A stretch of 64,000 bases of DNA from positions 4,843,501 through 4,907,500 of the forward strand of contig CM042034.1 of the NCBI GenBank assembly GCA_023525975.1, given 5' to 3'. The notes under the pieces are model-generated. The model was given only the letters and a program-made list of their open reading frames with translations. It was not told where the DNA came from and searched no databases. The stretch comes from Smallanthus sonchifolius. Lineage: Eukaryota; Streptophyta; Magnoliopsida; Asterales; Asteraceae. The translations under genes and the position numbers were made by a program. The first letter of the stretch is position 1. The number at the start of each line of letters is the position of its first letter. Shown here in pieces: positions 11,995-23,207 of this stretch.

Positions 11995-12719
11995 TTTGAA
12001 ATATCATCCATCCATTTTCAAGAAAATTAGAGGATTAAACTCATGATTTAAATTTCATGATTTCCTCTAAATACAAGAACCCGTTATTGTAAAAGTCACG
12101 GGATCCAACCAATATCTTGCTAATCAGAATCAGGTAAAACATAGCTTCATGTTCTTTTTAGCAATTTCCGAATAAATTAACATTTTTTGGGCCCGTTCTA
12201 ATCATCCATTTTTGACATATTTGACATGTTTTGATCGGTTCATTTTTGGCATACTTGACTCGTTTGATCTGTTTCATTTTTGACATATTTGACCTGTTTT
12301 GATCTCGACCATCTCTACCCAGAAGAGTTCTTTTTTTCTCTAATTAACCTCCTTTATATTTAGATTAGTAAAGCATATATATCCGTTGGTTTGGTCAAAG
12401 TTTGACTGATTAAATGATGTACTAGAGCACACCATTCTTTCGTACAACTAAGAGGAGAGGGTGTGACATGCAGGGCGGCACCAAAATGCCTAGGTGGACA
12501 CCTAGTCATTCGCGGAACATCGCCCCACCTATCCTGTTTGAGAAAAAAATGGTACTTTTAAAGCATAAAAAACATACCAACTATAAACAATATCACATGT
12601 AGAATGATCTGTCGTACACAAGAGAAACTAATGTCTCCTTAAAAAACACAAAACACTGTATAATGTTTCAAAAATTAATGAATGTAACCAAAAAGGTAGA
12701 AACGAAAAGGGTGTTCGAA
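11995..12719. other. Intergenic; 3' flank of the CYB561-DOMON gene
   Basis: No gene is supported. A run of 'ttttgacatatttgac(a/c)tg(t)ttt' variants (about 12213-12305) is a short degenerate tandem repeat. The last about 150 bp probably hold the 3' UTR of the minus-strand gene. Confidence 0.45.
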
Positions 12720-15700
12720 TTAAGCTGCCGATGACTGTCGCCTAGCGTCACCATTGGGTTTAGTGACCTTCACGGACTTACGTTTGAACACAACAATCCA
12801 TGTAAATGCTTCTAAAACGAAAGCAATAATACCTAAAGAAGATATTATAGTTATGTAGGCCAATTTCCATTTGCTTGAAGGTGATAAAATCTCAAGACCC
12901 TTGAACACATTCAAGATGCCAAGAGTAATCACTGCATACCCTGTTCCGTGATGGTATATGTTCCAATAAAATCTGAATTTGTGCCCAACTTTTGGTCTCA
13001 AGAACAATGCTAAAACCTATATAAAACACACCCAAATCTTTTAGAAGAGAACCCAATGTGGGTTTTGGGATAGCTGATTGAGTCGTTGGACCCGAACATG
13101 AATCATATATATATTTAGAGTAAAAGTGTCATTTTCGTCAGTATGATCTGACCATTTTAGCCACTTTTATCCAAAAACTCTTTTTTAGCTTTTTCGTCCC
13201 CGATTTTTAAAAATGTAGCAATTTTCATCCAAATGACTAACTCCGTCTACACTTTAACTTTAAATCAATGGTCGGTTTGAAATGCATAGGTTAAAATCTA
13301 ACCAAATTACCTATGATTTAACCAATACTGCCCTTGGTTTAACGTTAAAATGTAGATAAAGTTAGTCAGTATACTTGTTTATTTAACGTTAAAATGTAGA
13401 TGAAGCTAGATTTTGAAAAGTCATGGACGAAAAAGCTAAAAAAAAATTTTTAAATGAAAATGACTAAAATGGTCAAACCACAAAAACGAAAATGACAGTT
13501 TACTCGTTTATTTATGTTAAAGAAATCAGCTCTAACCCGAACAATGAGCGAACACACTTAAAAACGTGTAACCCAAACATGACTCATTTAACCCGTTGAT
13601 TTTAACGAGTCAAACGGGTTGCAATCAAGATGTAAACATGTTAAACGGGTTGGCAGATAATTAAAAAACTTCTAGTTTTCACTAAGATGTTTTACCTGGA
13701 GTGTTGCAAGACAGAAGAGAGCAATTCCAATATTCCGGTGAACGAAGTATTTGACACCTTTTGATTCACTTCCGAGCTTCATTCCGGTTCCCCAGCCGGC
13801 AACCCCGATAGCATAAGCGGAAACTTGCAAGGACCCATGTAAGTAAAACCATGCCGGATCTGCCGCCGGAAAAGCTCTGAGGTATCTAGCGATCATTATC
13901 CCCACCGGAAAAAGAATACCCCAGCTCACCGCATTTAGAATCCCATGAATCTGAACAACAAACAATTGAATTCACTTTAACCGTAACGATACTAAATTTC
14001 CCATTAAAAACAGATAACAAAAATTATGTCAAAATTGACTCTTGTTCAATTCAAGGTCAACTTTGTTTGACAAAAGAAGTCAGAGGGTTTTTCAATTCAA
14101 GACTAGATGGCGTCATGATACGGCCTGCATTGTAGGTGATAAAAGGTAATACGGATCGCATTGAATCTTTTAGTGATGTCGCGCTACGATAGTCGCTTTT
14201 ATGCTGGTCAGAAAAATATAATATAACTCTCATTGTATCTATTATACGCTCGTATGAGTGAAAACACACGCCATACGATCTGTAATAGAGGCGTAAAAAG
14301 GTAATACGACTGTAAGAAAAATATAATACAGCTCATATCGTATCTATGATATGATACGACCCGTATGAATTAAATCCTGGTGTACCGATAAAACTAATAA
14401 CTCCCTTCAAGAATCGCAACCAAATAAATAAAAATATTAAACAATACTTACATTCCTCTTTTTTGTTTTCGAATTCCCATGAATCTGAACAACAAACAAT
14501 TGAATTCACTTGAATTGTTAAGTTACTAATTTTCCAATTTAAAAACAGACAAAATCAAGAAAAACAATTTGACCTTAAACAAAAGATTACGTGAAAATTG
14601 ACTTTTGGTCAACTCAAGGTCAACTTGGTTTAACATAAGAAGTCGAAGGGTTTCATCAAAACGTTTTGGGAAAAAAATCGGTCACTATAATATAAACTCA
14701 ATAATCATATATAAGAAAAACATAAAACATGCTTATATATATAGATTTTTTTTAAAAAAATTGGGCTTATCTATATAGATTTTTTTTTTGGTTTTCGGTC
14801 AGATTTATAAACAATTGAGCTTATATTTATATATAGATTTTTTTAAGAAAACACACATAAAAACTAAAAACTTCGGGCCCTAGGGGACACTGGGCCCAAG
14901 ACTGTCGCCCTCCTCGCCCCCCTCTAGGGCGGGGTTTCACAATTCAAGAATGGATTTGTTATAGCTTTGACGTAATCAGAACACCTGGAGACGTCATCAT
15001 ACGACGTATGCCATAGGTGAAGAAAAGTAATACGGCCCGTATTGTATGTGAAAAAAGGTAATACGACTCATATTGAATCTGTAAGTGGTGTGTCTCATAA
15101 TAGCCTAGGCGTGACAAAATGGGCGGGTTGGGTCGGGTCGGGTAACGGGTCAGGATGGGTTCGGGTCAGGACGGGTCGCCTGTAAAAAATGACAATTTTG
15201 GTTCGGGTCAGGATGGGTTTTGACATAAAATACCACGGGTTAGAACGGGTTGTTATAAAACTTAAAACGCTTATAAAAAAAATCAGATCATGTTGATCTT
15301 GATCTGATCTTCAGTCATTAAAACAAATAGGTAGAGCTATGGATATGTTTGTAACGATAAAAATTGAAAATCTCTTAGTGAAAATCATTTTGAAGAAAGC
15401 CTTTATGACGAAATTCATCACAGAACCAAGAAAATTTGACAATTCAAATCGTTCATAAATAAACGATTCTAAGATTTCATACCCAGAAAATTTCTATTCA
15501 AAACCAATGGAGAAGACCAATAAAAAACAATTTCGTTTATGTGGTCAACGAGATGATACGATGTGGAACGCCATGGCTTCCGTTAATACTCAAGACGAAG
15601 AACCCAATTGAACCTATAAATCGAACAATTGAAACTGAAATAAGATGAAGAAATCTCACGATTGATGGTAGCGATAGAGTTAGCAGAGATCCGACTTAAA

Positions 15701-17165
15701 AACCAGATCGTTCGTTCCACATAATCTGATTTGGAATAACAGTTGATCGATTTCTTCAAGATCAGAACCCCCACGTTCGTTCATCCAGAAACTCTGAGCG
15801 TTCATTACCAAAATCGATTTGGAAGCTAAAATCATTTCGAAATAGAAAATCGATTTGGAAACGAGAATCACCAACTTCCAATTTCATTTGCATGTGACTG
15901 AATATTAGAAGTCTGAACGATCTTCTCTCTACCACAAAAGACGACGAGAAAACCTAATTTTTAATCGACCCATCCTGACCCGTTTGGGTACTTATCTCTA
16001 TCCATTCTGACCCTTCAAGTATTAAGTTCTCATTTTCAGTCCATGTAGACCCACCAAATGATTAGTTATGGCCCAACATAACCCAACATGTCAAAAAAAG
16101 ATGCCCATCATGACCCAAAATATGATAGATGGGTTCATTTTGCCAGGCCTATAATAGCCCCTTTTGTATCAGTCAGAAAAATATAATACAAACCATATTG
16201 TATCTATTATACAGCCCGTATAAATTAATACACACACAATACGGTTTGTATTAGTGGTGTACTGATAACATGAGAGTGGTGTATAGATAACAATGCGCTC
16301 TACATTTTAATGTCTACAGTTTATGCTAATTTGATAAAAGACAGTTGGTATGGTTTTAATATGTTTAAGAAAGTTTTTTGAAAAAAAAAATTTGCCCCTG
16401 ATTTAACGTTAAAATGTAAATAGAGTTAGTCAGGTGAATGAAAATTACTAAATTTTGTAAATTTAGGTACAAAAAAGTTAAAGAAGAAGTTTATGAATGT
16501 AACCACGTGACCGAAAATGTCAGTTTACTCTAAAAATATTAAAGAATACTTACATTCCTCTTTTTTGTTTTCGAATTCCTATTTCCACCACCAGAAATCT
16601 CCCCACTCAACAAATCCAAACTACCTTTAGATCCCAAATTCCCCGGTTGAAAATCATGTCTCACCGGAACTCCACCATCCGTCACCGACCCGCCCACCTG
16701 CCACACCTGATTAACCACCGTTTGCCCCTTTTCCGGCAACTCAACTGTCGCGAATATCCTCATCACCCCATCCGAATTGTCTGCCTTCATATCCGTCACA
16801 TCGAAATCCAACTTCCCTTTCACCACAGCCCCATACGAACTTACATTATACGTATCCACCACCATAGACCCATTGGCCGCAGCATAAGCGATCAAAGACT
16901 GCGAACCCACCATCCCATCCCCTGTTGGGTTGATCGCCCACGACACCCATCCGCCAGGTGTCGCCGGCGGCGCGATAAAAACAATATCCACCTTGTCTTT
17001 TGCAACATCAAGCGACCAATGGAGATAAGAACCCAATTCAGGTAAATCAATACATCGGTCATAACGTTCGTTGTTCGTGAACTTCTGAGTGGCGCACGTG
17101 GGTTGCGCGTGGGATCGCGAGATTAACAGAAATACGACTGTGAGAATAAAGATTGAGGACGCCAT
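12720..17165 (-). CDS. Cytochrome b561 and DOMON domain-containing protein, three exons
   Basis: Spliced reading: exon 1 17165-16554, exon 2 13950-13696, exon 3 13016-12720, all phase 0, giving 387 residues. Donors are GTAAGT (16553-16548) and GTAAAA (13695-13690); acceptors are TTCAG (before 13950) and ATAG (before 13016). Residues 1-20 are a signal peptide. Residues 24-172 are a DOMON domain with APPATPGGWVSWAINPT and QVWQVGGSVTDGG, Met85 and His170 being the expected heme ligands. Residues 205-365 are a cytochrome b561 core with all four helix His positions (His206 in IHGILNAVSW, His242 in WFYLH, His275 in YFVHR, His311/312 in WNIYHH). Family knowledge: trans-membrane electron transfer from cytosolic ascorbate to apoplastic acceptors at the plasma membrane. 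Intron 1 (2.6 kb) carries a duplicated mini-exon and a hAT insertion; intron 2 (679 bp) carries a MITE. The reading frame is intact throughout. Confidence 0.92.
13118..13507. mobile_element. Foldback MITE in intron 2 of the CYB561-DOMON gene
   Basis: The left arm 'agtgtcattttcgtcag..ctgaccattttagccac' is inverted at the right ('gactaaaatggtcaaac..acgaaaatgacagtttact'). The inner arms share 'agctttttcgtcc' and 'aacgttaaaatgtaga'. A half-copy of the same family lies in intron 1 at about 16390-16534. Confidence 0.7.
13940..14690. repeat. Intron 1 duplication including exon-edge copies
   Basis: The region upstream of exon 2 (about 13941-14110) is repeated at about 14474-14660, both with 'gaatctgaacaacaaacaat', 'tcaaaattgact' or 'gaaaattgact', 'caaggtcaact' and 'aagaagtc'. 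The left edge of the second copy (14431-14478) instead matches the 3' end of exon 1 and its donor. The junction joins exon 2's acceptor side directly to exon 1's donor side. Confidence 0.8.
14452..14484 (-). other. Candidate 33-bp chimeric cassette exon
   Basis: On the minus strand this is preceded by the same TTGTTGTTCAG acceptor as exon 2 and followed by the same GTAAGTATT donor as exon 1. The sequence between is 33 bp with no stop and reads IHGNSKTKKRN in the gene's phase. Inclusion would insert 11 residues at the exon 1-2 junction, duplicating the basic linker SKTKKRN. Splice sites and frame are read directly; actual use is unknown. Confidence 0.55.
15106..16151. mobile_element. Non-autonomous hAT element in intron 1
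   Basis: The ends TAGGCGTGACAAAATG and (reverse complement) TAGGCCTGGCAAAATG are flanked by a perfect 8-bp duplication TAATAGCC (15098-15105 and 16152-16159). Subterminal regions are rich in CGGGT/ACCCG-type repeats ('gggtcgggtcgggtaacggg' at the left). No transposase is present. It split an intron-specific repeat whose halves lie at 15000-15105 and 16152-16260. Confidence 0.85.
16390..16534. mobile_element. Partial copy of the intron-2 MITE family
   Basis: It shares 'gatttaacgttaaaatgta', 'gagttagtcag' and the terminal 'aaaatgtcagtttactc' with the foldback at 13118-13507. Only about one arm remains, close to the exon 1 donor. Confidence 0.55.
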
Positions 17166-18711
17166 GGTTGTGAAACTGTGAAAAGTTTAACGTTGGGTTA
17201 AATAACGTTGGGAGAGAGTGACGTGGCAGTAGGTGATTGAATACAGAAAATGTAACGTAAATTATGGGTTGATGTTTAAGGTTTACGGTTACCTATTATA
17301 GCACTAATTAGTAATTACAGGGATAATAAATTCCTAATCTCATAATTAGTTTATGTAATGATGTTGTTCAAGTTGCCGGTTGAAGAATATATTGGGTGTG
17401 TTTAAAGGAATATATATATATTATCGTAGAGATGTTTACTATTATATTGTTTTTATGGATGAAACAACGTGACGGAAATGCTTTTAGGGACAAGGACGGA
17501 CGGACGAAGAACATATTGGATTTCCTATTTGTAAGATGATTTTTTTGTCTTGCGTTGATTGTTTTTTTGATAGAAACAAAGTATATTTAGTGAGTGATTA
17601 ATACAATGTATGTGTTATATTTCACATTTTCTTCCAACTCATGATTGATTAATATTTTATCTTTGTGAAAATTAATCTTATTTTTGTGTTTTTTGTTTAT
17701 TTGGCAAATGGGAATGAGCTGGGCTGATATAATCTTGGGCTGAATCTGATGTTGGGCTAAAGACTGATGTTGGGCTGAAGCTATGGAGTTTGGAAGCCTG
17801 ATTGGTGACATGTTGGATAGAAATATTAATCCGAGTTCACTCTGGTTTCTATCTTCCGAGTTCTATATTTGTAACAACATTTCGGAATATATATGATTTT
17901 TTTTGTTGTAGCAAATGCAGTTTTGCTTTCTGCATTTACTGGACTTATAGCAATTTTACAAAAATATATATTTTTTAAAGAAATTTGATCTTTTGAGGTG
18001 GTTTAAACTTATTCGGAAGATGTTATTTGCTTTCTGCATTTACTGGCCTTGTGTATCAAACTTATTCTAGATATGATTGGGATATATATCCAAACAAAAG
18101 AAATCAAAATTTATAAGTATCAAGTCCGTCGATCTCTTCTGCATGTATTGTATCTTTAATGTGACCCCTTTGACCTTTTATTCGCCAATAACATCTTCTA
18201 TAGGTGCCTGAACCACAAAGTCACCCAAATGGAACATTCTTTCACAAAATTCACATCACATGGACATTGACCAACTGCCTCAATATTTAACACAACTTAT
18301 TTTCTGTTTTTTTTTTCATATTAAAAAAGTTTAACGTCTAAGTAAAAAAGTTGAAACATATTAAGATTGAACTCAATTACTATGGAAGTAATTTAATTAG
18401 TTTGTCATGATAGCTTTCTGAGTCGTGTAAAGACCTTTTATAGATTAAAGTATTTCATCAGGTAAAACCGAAATTTTCAACGGGATAAAATAGAAGAAAG
18501 TGTTTCTCAATAACAAGAAGTGATTTTGTGAAAAATTCGTTTGAAAAACGATGTATCCAAATCAGGTGAAATAAATCCTTTATATAGGGATCGAATCATT
18601 GCAACGAAGCATGCGACCTTTCATGAAAATGTATGGTTGGTGACTGTTATAACCCTCTTAATGAACAAACGCATATTTTAAAATCTCTATTGAAAGTTAT
18701 TTCCGGTTCAA
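17166..18711. other. Intergenic; promoter side of the CYB561-DOMON gene
   Basis: The upstream region of the minus-strand gene occupies the first few hundred bases. I see no other gene. 'ttgctttctgcatttactgg' occurs twice (about 17923-17942 and 18028-18047), as a short dispersed duplication. Confidence 0.4.
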
Positions 18712-19210
18712 AAGGGAAAAATATGAAAATGGACATTTGACTAGGAATATTATCAAAAATGGACATCCATATTTAGCCATGTTTCATGGACATTGGTCAT
18801 GACAGACGGCTAAGCTAGCCGACTAAAATTTCCGTGCAAAAATTTCATTTTTTAGAGTACGAACCAATAATATGGCGACACGTGGCATCTTAGCCGTCTG
18901 CCGTCTAAATAAACTGTTTTAGACGTCTAATGCATTCAGACGGCTTAGCCTCCGAAAACATTTTTTGAAAATTTTCGGAGGCTTAGCCTTCTTAATGCAT
19001 TAGACAGCTAAAACAGTTTATTTAGATGGCTAAGTCTGTCACGTGTCACATGCTTATTGGCTCGTACTCTAACAAATGAAATATTGACATGAAATTTTAT
19101 CCGGCTAGATTAGCCGTCTGTTATGACTAATGTCCATGAAACAATAGGCTAAATATAAATGTCTATTTTTAAGTATTTTCTTTATCAAATATTCATTTTC
19201 GTATTTTCCC
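18712..19210. mobile_element. Foldback MITE
   Basis: The arms pair over most of their length. The left begins 'gggaaaaatatgaaaatgg'; the right ends 'cgtattttccc'. Shared inner blocks include 'gacagacggcta', 'aaataaactgttttagac' and 'ttcggaggcttagcc', with a centre near 18970. No coding content. The flanks carry similar 'attgaaagtta' strings but no clear short target duplication. Confidence 0.75.
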
Positions 19211-19408
19211 TTAAAATTAACCATTATTGAAAGTTAATTCCAGTTGACATTTTAGTTTTACGTTTGTGGGTCCAAATAATGGTTGACTGACCAAGTCATG
19301 GTTCAAATATATCGGCTCATTACAACTGTACATGTACAATCGCCCATGCATCACGTACAAACATCTCTCTGATTACTGGTGGCCAAATCTTTACCATTGT
19401 TGGTGGGG

Positions 19409-19989
19409 GATAATTCCCAAAATTAACATTTTAGTAATCTCTCTTTTTCAAAATAAAAATTAAATTTTCAGCTTCTAAAAAATAAACAAGTAGAAATCGT
19501 CGAATTATTCACTAAATCCGGTGAAATCATCGACTTACGTGTATGTGTATTTTTTCCATTTTCGTCGGATTATTTTGAAATTAGAATGAAAACGCCGGAT
19601 TATTTTGAAATTATAACGAAAACGCCGGAATATTTTGAAATTAGAATGAAAACGCCAGATTATTCTAAAATCAAAGCGAAACACCGGATTATTTTGAAAT
19701 TATAACGAAAACACCGGATTAGTTTAAAATTAGAATGAAACGCCGTTTTTTTTAAATTAGAACGAAACGCCGGATTATTTTAAAGTTAGAACGAAAACGT
19801 CTGACTATTTTAAAATTAAAACGAAAAAAATACACGTGTAATTTTTTTGATGAACACACGTAAGTCGACGTTTTCATCGGATTTAATGATTAATCCGACG
19901 TTTTTAACATGTTTATTTTATAAAATATGAAAATCCAATGTTTATTTAAAAAAAACTATCAGTAAAATATTTAGTTTAAGAATTTTCCT
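19409..19989. mobile_element. Foldback element with 12-bp flanking repeat, filled by a 30-bp minisatellite
   Basis: TTGTTGGTGGGG flanks both sides (19397-19408 and 19990-20001), consistent with a target duplication. The ends 'gataattcccaaaattaac' and (reverse complement of right) 'aggaaaattcttaaac' are related inverted repeats. The inner arms share 'aaatccggtgaaatcatcga' and 'cgacttacgtgt'. The centre is the minisatellite at 19566-19830. Confidence 0.65.
19566..19830. repeat. Minisatellite, about 30-bp unit, about 9 copies
   Basis: Unit approximates 'cggattattttgaaa' followed by 'ttagaatgaaaacgc', with point variation between copies. It sits between the arms of a foldback element about 300 bp upstream of the DUF26 gene. 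Confidence 0.8.
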
Positions 19990-20127
19990 TTGTTGGTGGG
20001 GAGATAGGTCAGAAAATCTAGTAATTTCACCATATATTCTTGTAGTTTTTTAGATAGAAAGTCAAATATGAATATGGCTATATATATTCAACCGAAGATA
20101 TCCAATTTCTAAACACCAATTGAAAAC

Positions 20128-20904
20128 ATGGCCTTTTCCCACCATTATCTCCTTATCTTTGCCCTATGCATTCTCTACGTAGAATCAGCAGACCCTTCTG
20201 CACAACTTTGCAACGAAAACTCAAACACAACCACCCTTGAAATAACCAAAAACATAGATTCACTTCTAACCAAACTGGTCCAAGCCACCTCCCAATCAGG
20301 CTATAGTGCGACTTCATTCGGCACAGGCCAAACCCAAGTCTTTGGGCTAGCCCAATGCCGAGGAGACGTGCCAAGCGAAGACTGCTCAACTTGCATCCAA
20401 ACGGCCGCAAAAGAAATCAAAACAATTTGTCCAAACCGAGTTGATGCTAGGTTGTGGTATGAGTATTGTTTCATAAGGTATAACACCAAAAACTTCTTTG
20501 GTCAACTTGACACGGGGTACGGGGTGATTTACTCTAATGTTGAAAATGTGACGGACCTAGAAACTTTTAATCGCGCGCTTGGGGCGCTCATGTACCAGAT
20601 TAATACAATAGCGGTTGGGCCGTCTAGCAAAGGGATTGGCAAAGGGGAGACTAAGTTGTCGGATTTTGAGACACTTTATGCATTGTCTCAGTGTACAAGA
20701 GATTTGTCACCGTTTTCATGCAGACAGTGTTTAGAGATTGCTAACGGGGAGACCTTTTGTGACAACAAGAAAGGGTGTAGAGTTATATATAGTAGTTGTT
20801 ATGTTAGATATGAATTGTATCCATTTTTCTTTCCGATTGATGATCAGAAGTTGGCCCTTGAAAGCTCTTCGAAGATACGGATTCGAATACTTAAAAAACC
20901 ATAA
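20128..20904 (+). CDS. DUF26 (Gnk2-type) cysteine-rich repeat secretory protein
   Basis: Single-exon frame of 258 codons. ATG in context 'aaaacATGgcc'. Residues 1-21 are a signal peptide ending YVESA. Two Gnk2/stress-antifungal domains follow: domain 1 (about 26-125) with C77-x8-C86-x2-C89 and partners C28, C101, C114; domain 2 (about 140-230) with C189-x8-C198-x2-C201 and C211, C217, C224. There is no transmembrane segment or kinase, so this is a secreted CRRSP-type protein rather than a CRK receptor. Family knowledge: apoplastic, some members mannose-binding or antifungal, others plasmodesmal; which applies is not known. The basic tail (RIRILKKP) is unusual. A related pseudogene lies 2.6 kb downstream in the same orientation. 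Confidence 0.9.
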   Translation: MAFSHHYLLIFALCILYVESADPSAQLCNENSNTTTLEITKNIDSLLTKLVQATSQSGYSATSFGTGQTQVFGLAQCRGDVPSEDCSTCIQTAAKEIKTICPNRVDARLWYEYCFIRYNTKNFFGQLDTGYGVIYSNVENVTDLETFNRALGALMYQINTIAVGPSSKGIGKGETKLSDFETLYALSQCTRDLSPFSCRQCLEIANGETFCDNKKGCRVIYSSCYVRYELYPFFFPIDDQKLALESSSKIRIRILKKP

Positions 20905-21122
20905 GTTTTTGGTAACGGATTCGAATAATTAGTCCTCGTTTGAGGATGTTATCAATAAATTTCTGTTGTTGTTTATGTGAAAGATCTAATGCTATTTTCA
21001 TTTGATCCGGTTTTTCATTTTGGTTTTGACAACACATGGTTTATTGCAAATGTTGTTATATGTTATTGATAACATGGTTTAATTATTGCAAACATTGTGT
21101 AGGAAAAGGACCACAAGAAAAT

Positions 21123-21124
<2 letters not shown>

Positions 21125-21176
<52 letters not shown>
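21125..21176. repeat. (AT)n microsatellite
   Basis: About 50 bp of uninterrupted TA dinucleotides downstream of the DUF26 gene. Confidence 0.95.
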
Positions 21177-21178
<2 letters not shown>

Positions 21179-21429
21179 AAAACCATGAAAATCACCATCA
21201 TCCAATCAGATGATTTATATATTATATATTAATTTTTTTTAATTTATTTCTAAGTGTATCAATGTAATATTACAAATACCAAAAAATTATTTAACGAAAA
21301 GGTTTGAGGTGTTGCAACCTGACAACAAACAAGTGAAATGTTTCGAGAAACATGGTGTTTGACGAAAACTCATCATGGTGGTCGACGAGTAAAGAAAGTT
21401 TGCCCGACATCTAAGAGTTAAAATAAAGT

Positions 21430-22376
21430 CTTGAAACTGTTACCCTAATTAAGCATGAACCAAATAACAGGTTCTGGTAGTCCATCTCAAGAGCCCAGAC
21501 GATCGGATTGGGTTACACGACCAAACCCGAAGTATGTAGTGAACGTCGCAACCGTGGAACCAGCTGAAGAAGAACCGGAGAGTTACGAGCAAGCCAAAGA
21601 TAAGCCCAAATGGATTAAGGCAATGAAAGAAGAATTTGATGCCATGATACGAAACGAAATTTGGGTTCTTTAACCAAAGACCAGCTGAGGTTAACGTGCA
21701 AATGAGCGTATTAAGGTAAAACGTAAAGCCGAGGGGTTAGTGGATAGATTTAAAGCCCGTCTCGTGGCACGAGGTTTTTCTCAACAATACAAAGTTGACG
21801 ATACGAGGACACGTTTAGTCCACTAGCCAAGCTAGCAACAATTCTAGTTATCATTAATGGCTGCAAGTAAGCAATGAACCATGCACCAGATGGATGTAAG
21901 TAATGCATTCCTATACAGTGATCTTGATCATCGATGCATATGGAACAACCAAAAGGGTTCGAGAACAAAGAACATCCGGACTCGAAAGGCAAATTATGGC
22001 TTAATATAGTCCCCGAGAGCATGGTTTGGGAAAATGGGTGAATTCTTACAACATAACGATTTTGTGATGTCAAAGTGGTTATGGTTTTGATCTATGTGGA
22101 TGATCTTATAATCAGCACAGATGGCGAAGAATGGATTGAGCAACTTAAGGAAAATCTATGTATCAGGTTCTACATGAAAGACCTTGGAGTGCTTAGTCAT
22201 TTTCTTGGTCTTGAGGTGAAGTATGAAACCAAGGCTGTAATATTACATCAACATAAGTACTCTATAGAGCTATTACACATATTTGGTAAGATGGATTGTA
22301 AACCGGCTATAACTCCGAATGACACCCCAGTAAAGATTTGTGTCAACAAAATACATAAATATCAATATAAATAAAA
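21430..22376 (+). pseudogene. Ty1/copia reverse transcriptase fragment
   Basis: The frame at 21455 contains PESYEQAKDKPKWIKAMKEE and ends in NEIWVL, the start of the Copia RT region. RFKARLVARGFSQQY follows in another frame at about 21747-21790, then MDVSNAFLYSDLD at about 21891-21930. The frame at 22075 holds the catalytic-core motif VLIYVDDLII and DLGVLSHFLGLEV. Stops and frameshifts separate these blocks, so this is a dead fragment. I found no LTRs. Confidence 0.85.
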
Positions 22377-22425
22377 AGGATATATACATGTTCAAATATT
22401 AAAGTATTTCAAAAATTGATATTCA

Positions 22426-22547
22426 CTCTTTAATATTATAGACATAGTAATTATTTGATTCTAGTTTTCCACTACTAGAAAACATGCTCTTTAATATTAT
22501 AGACATAGTAATCATTTGATTCTAGTTTTCCACTACTAGAAAACATG
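22426..22547. repeat. 61-bp tandem duplication spanning a transposon end
   Basis: Two nearly identical units (22426-22486 and 22487-22547) run from 'ctctttaatattatagacat' through 'tttccactactagaaaacat'. Each contains the first about 17 bp of the CACTA-type element, so its terminus was duplicated together with its flank. Confidence 0.85.
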
Positions 22548-23207
22548 CATATTTTCAACAAAAGTTTCCGACAAGTTACCAACAAAAGAAATTTTCACAA
22601 ATTTGCAACAAATTTCGGACAAAACAAAAAGAAAAAGTAACTATACGATTTCCTACAATTTTTCGACAAATTTATTAAATAAGTTAATTTATTTATTTAC
22701 TATAATCGTCGGAAATTACCGACGAAAGGGTTTTGTCGCTAATTCGTCGGAAAAAACATTTCCTACGTGGTTTTTTTCCAACAAACATTTTTTTGTCCAA
22801 AACTTGTCGTTAACGACCAATTGCGACACATTTTCCACGAAATCTCGCTACTAAAAAAATGAAAAATTCGCGACAACAGTTTTGTGTGAAATTTGTCGGA
22901 ATTAACCGTTAGCGACAAGTTTCTGACAAAAAGTGTTTGTTGGAAAAAACTTCGTAGGAAATGTATTTTCTGACAAAGTCCCTACTAATTTTCCGATGAA
23001 TTAGCGACAAAAGTTTTTCGTAGGTAATTTTCGACGACATTCCGACGATTATATTAAATAAATAAGTTAACTTATTTAATAAATTTGTCGGAAAATTGTA
23101 GAAAATTTTATGGTTACTTTTTTGTTTTATCGGAAAGTTGTCGCAAACTTGGGGAAATTTCTTTTGTCGAAAACTTTTGTAGAAAATATACATATTTTCT
23201 AGTAGTG
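22531..23207. mobile_element. CACTA-derived foldback MITE
   Basis: It begins CACTACTAGAAAA and ends TTTTCTAGTAGTG, flanked by a 3-bp duplication TTC (22528-22530, 23208-23210), as expected for CACTA elements. The two halves pair over most of the 677 bp, with repeated 'ttgtcggaaa'/'tttccgacaa'-type blocks. No transposase. A one-armed related terminus ('cactactaaagaaa') may be present near 29279. Confidence 0.85.

Noticed and set aside
13672..13965. Exon 2 frame as a separate short gene
   Set aside because: Begins and ends at consensus splice sites and fills the gap between the DOMON exon and the last b561 helices.
16647..17045. 132-codon frame opposite exon 1 of the CYB561-DOMON gene
   Set aside because: Arg/His-rich shadow of the real exon on the other strand.
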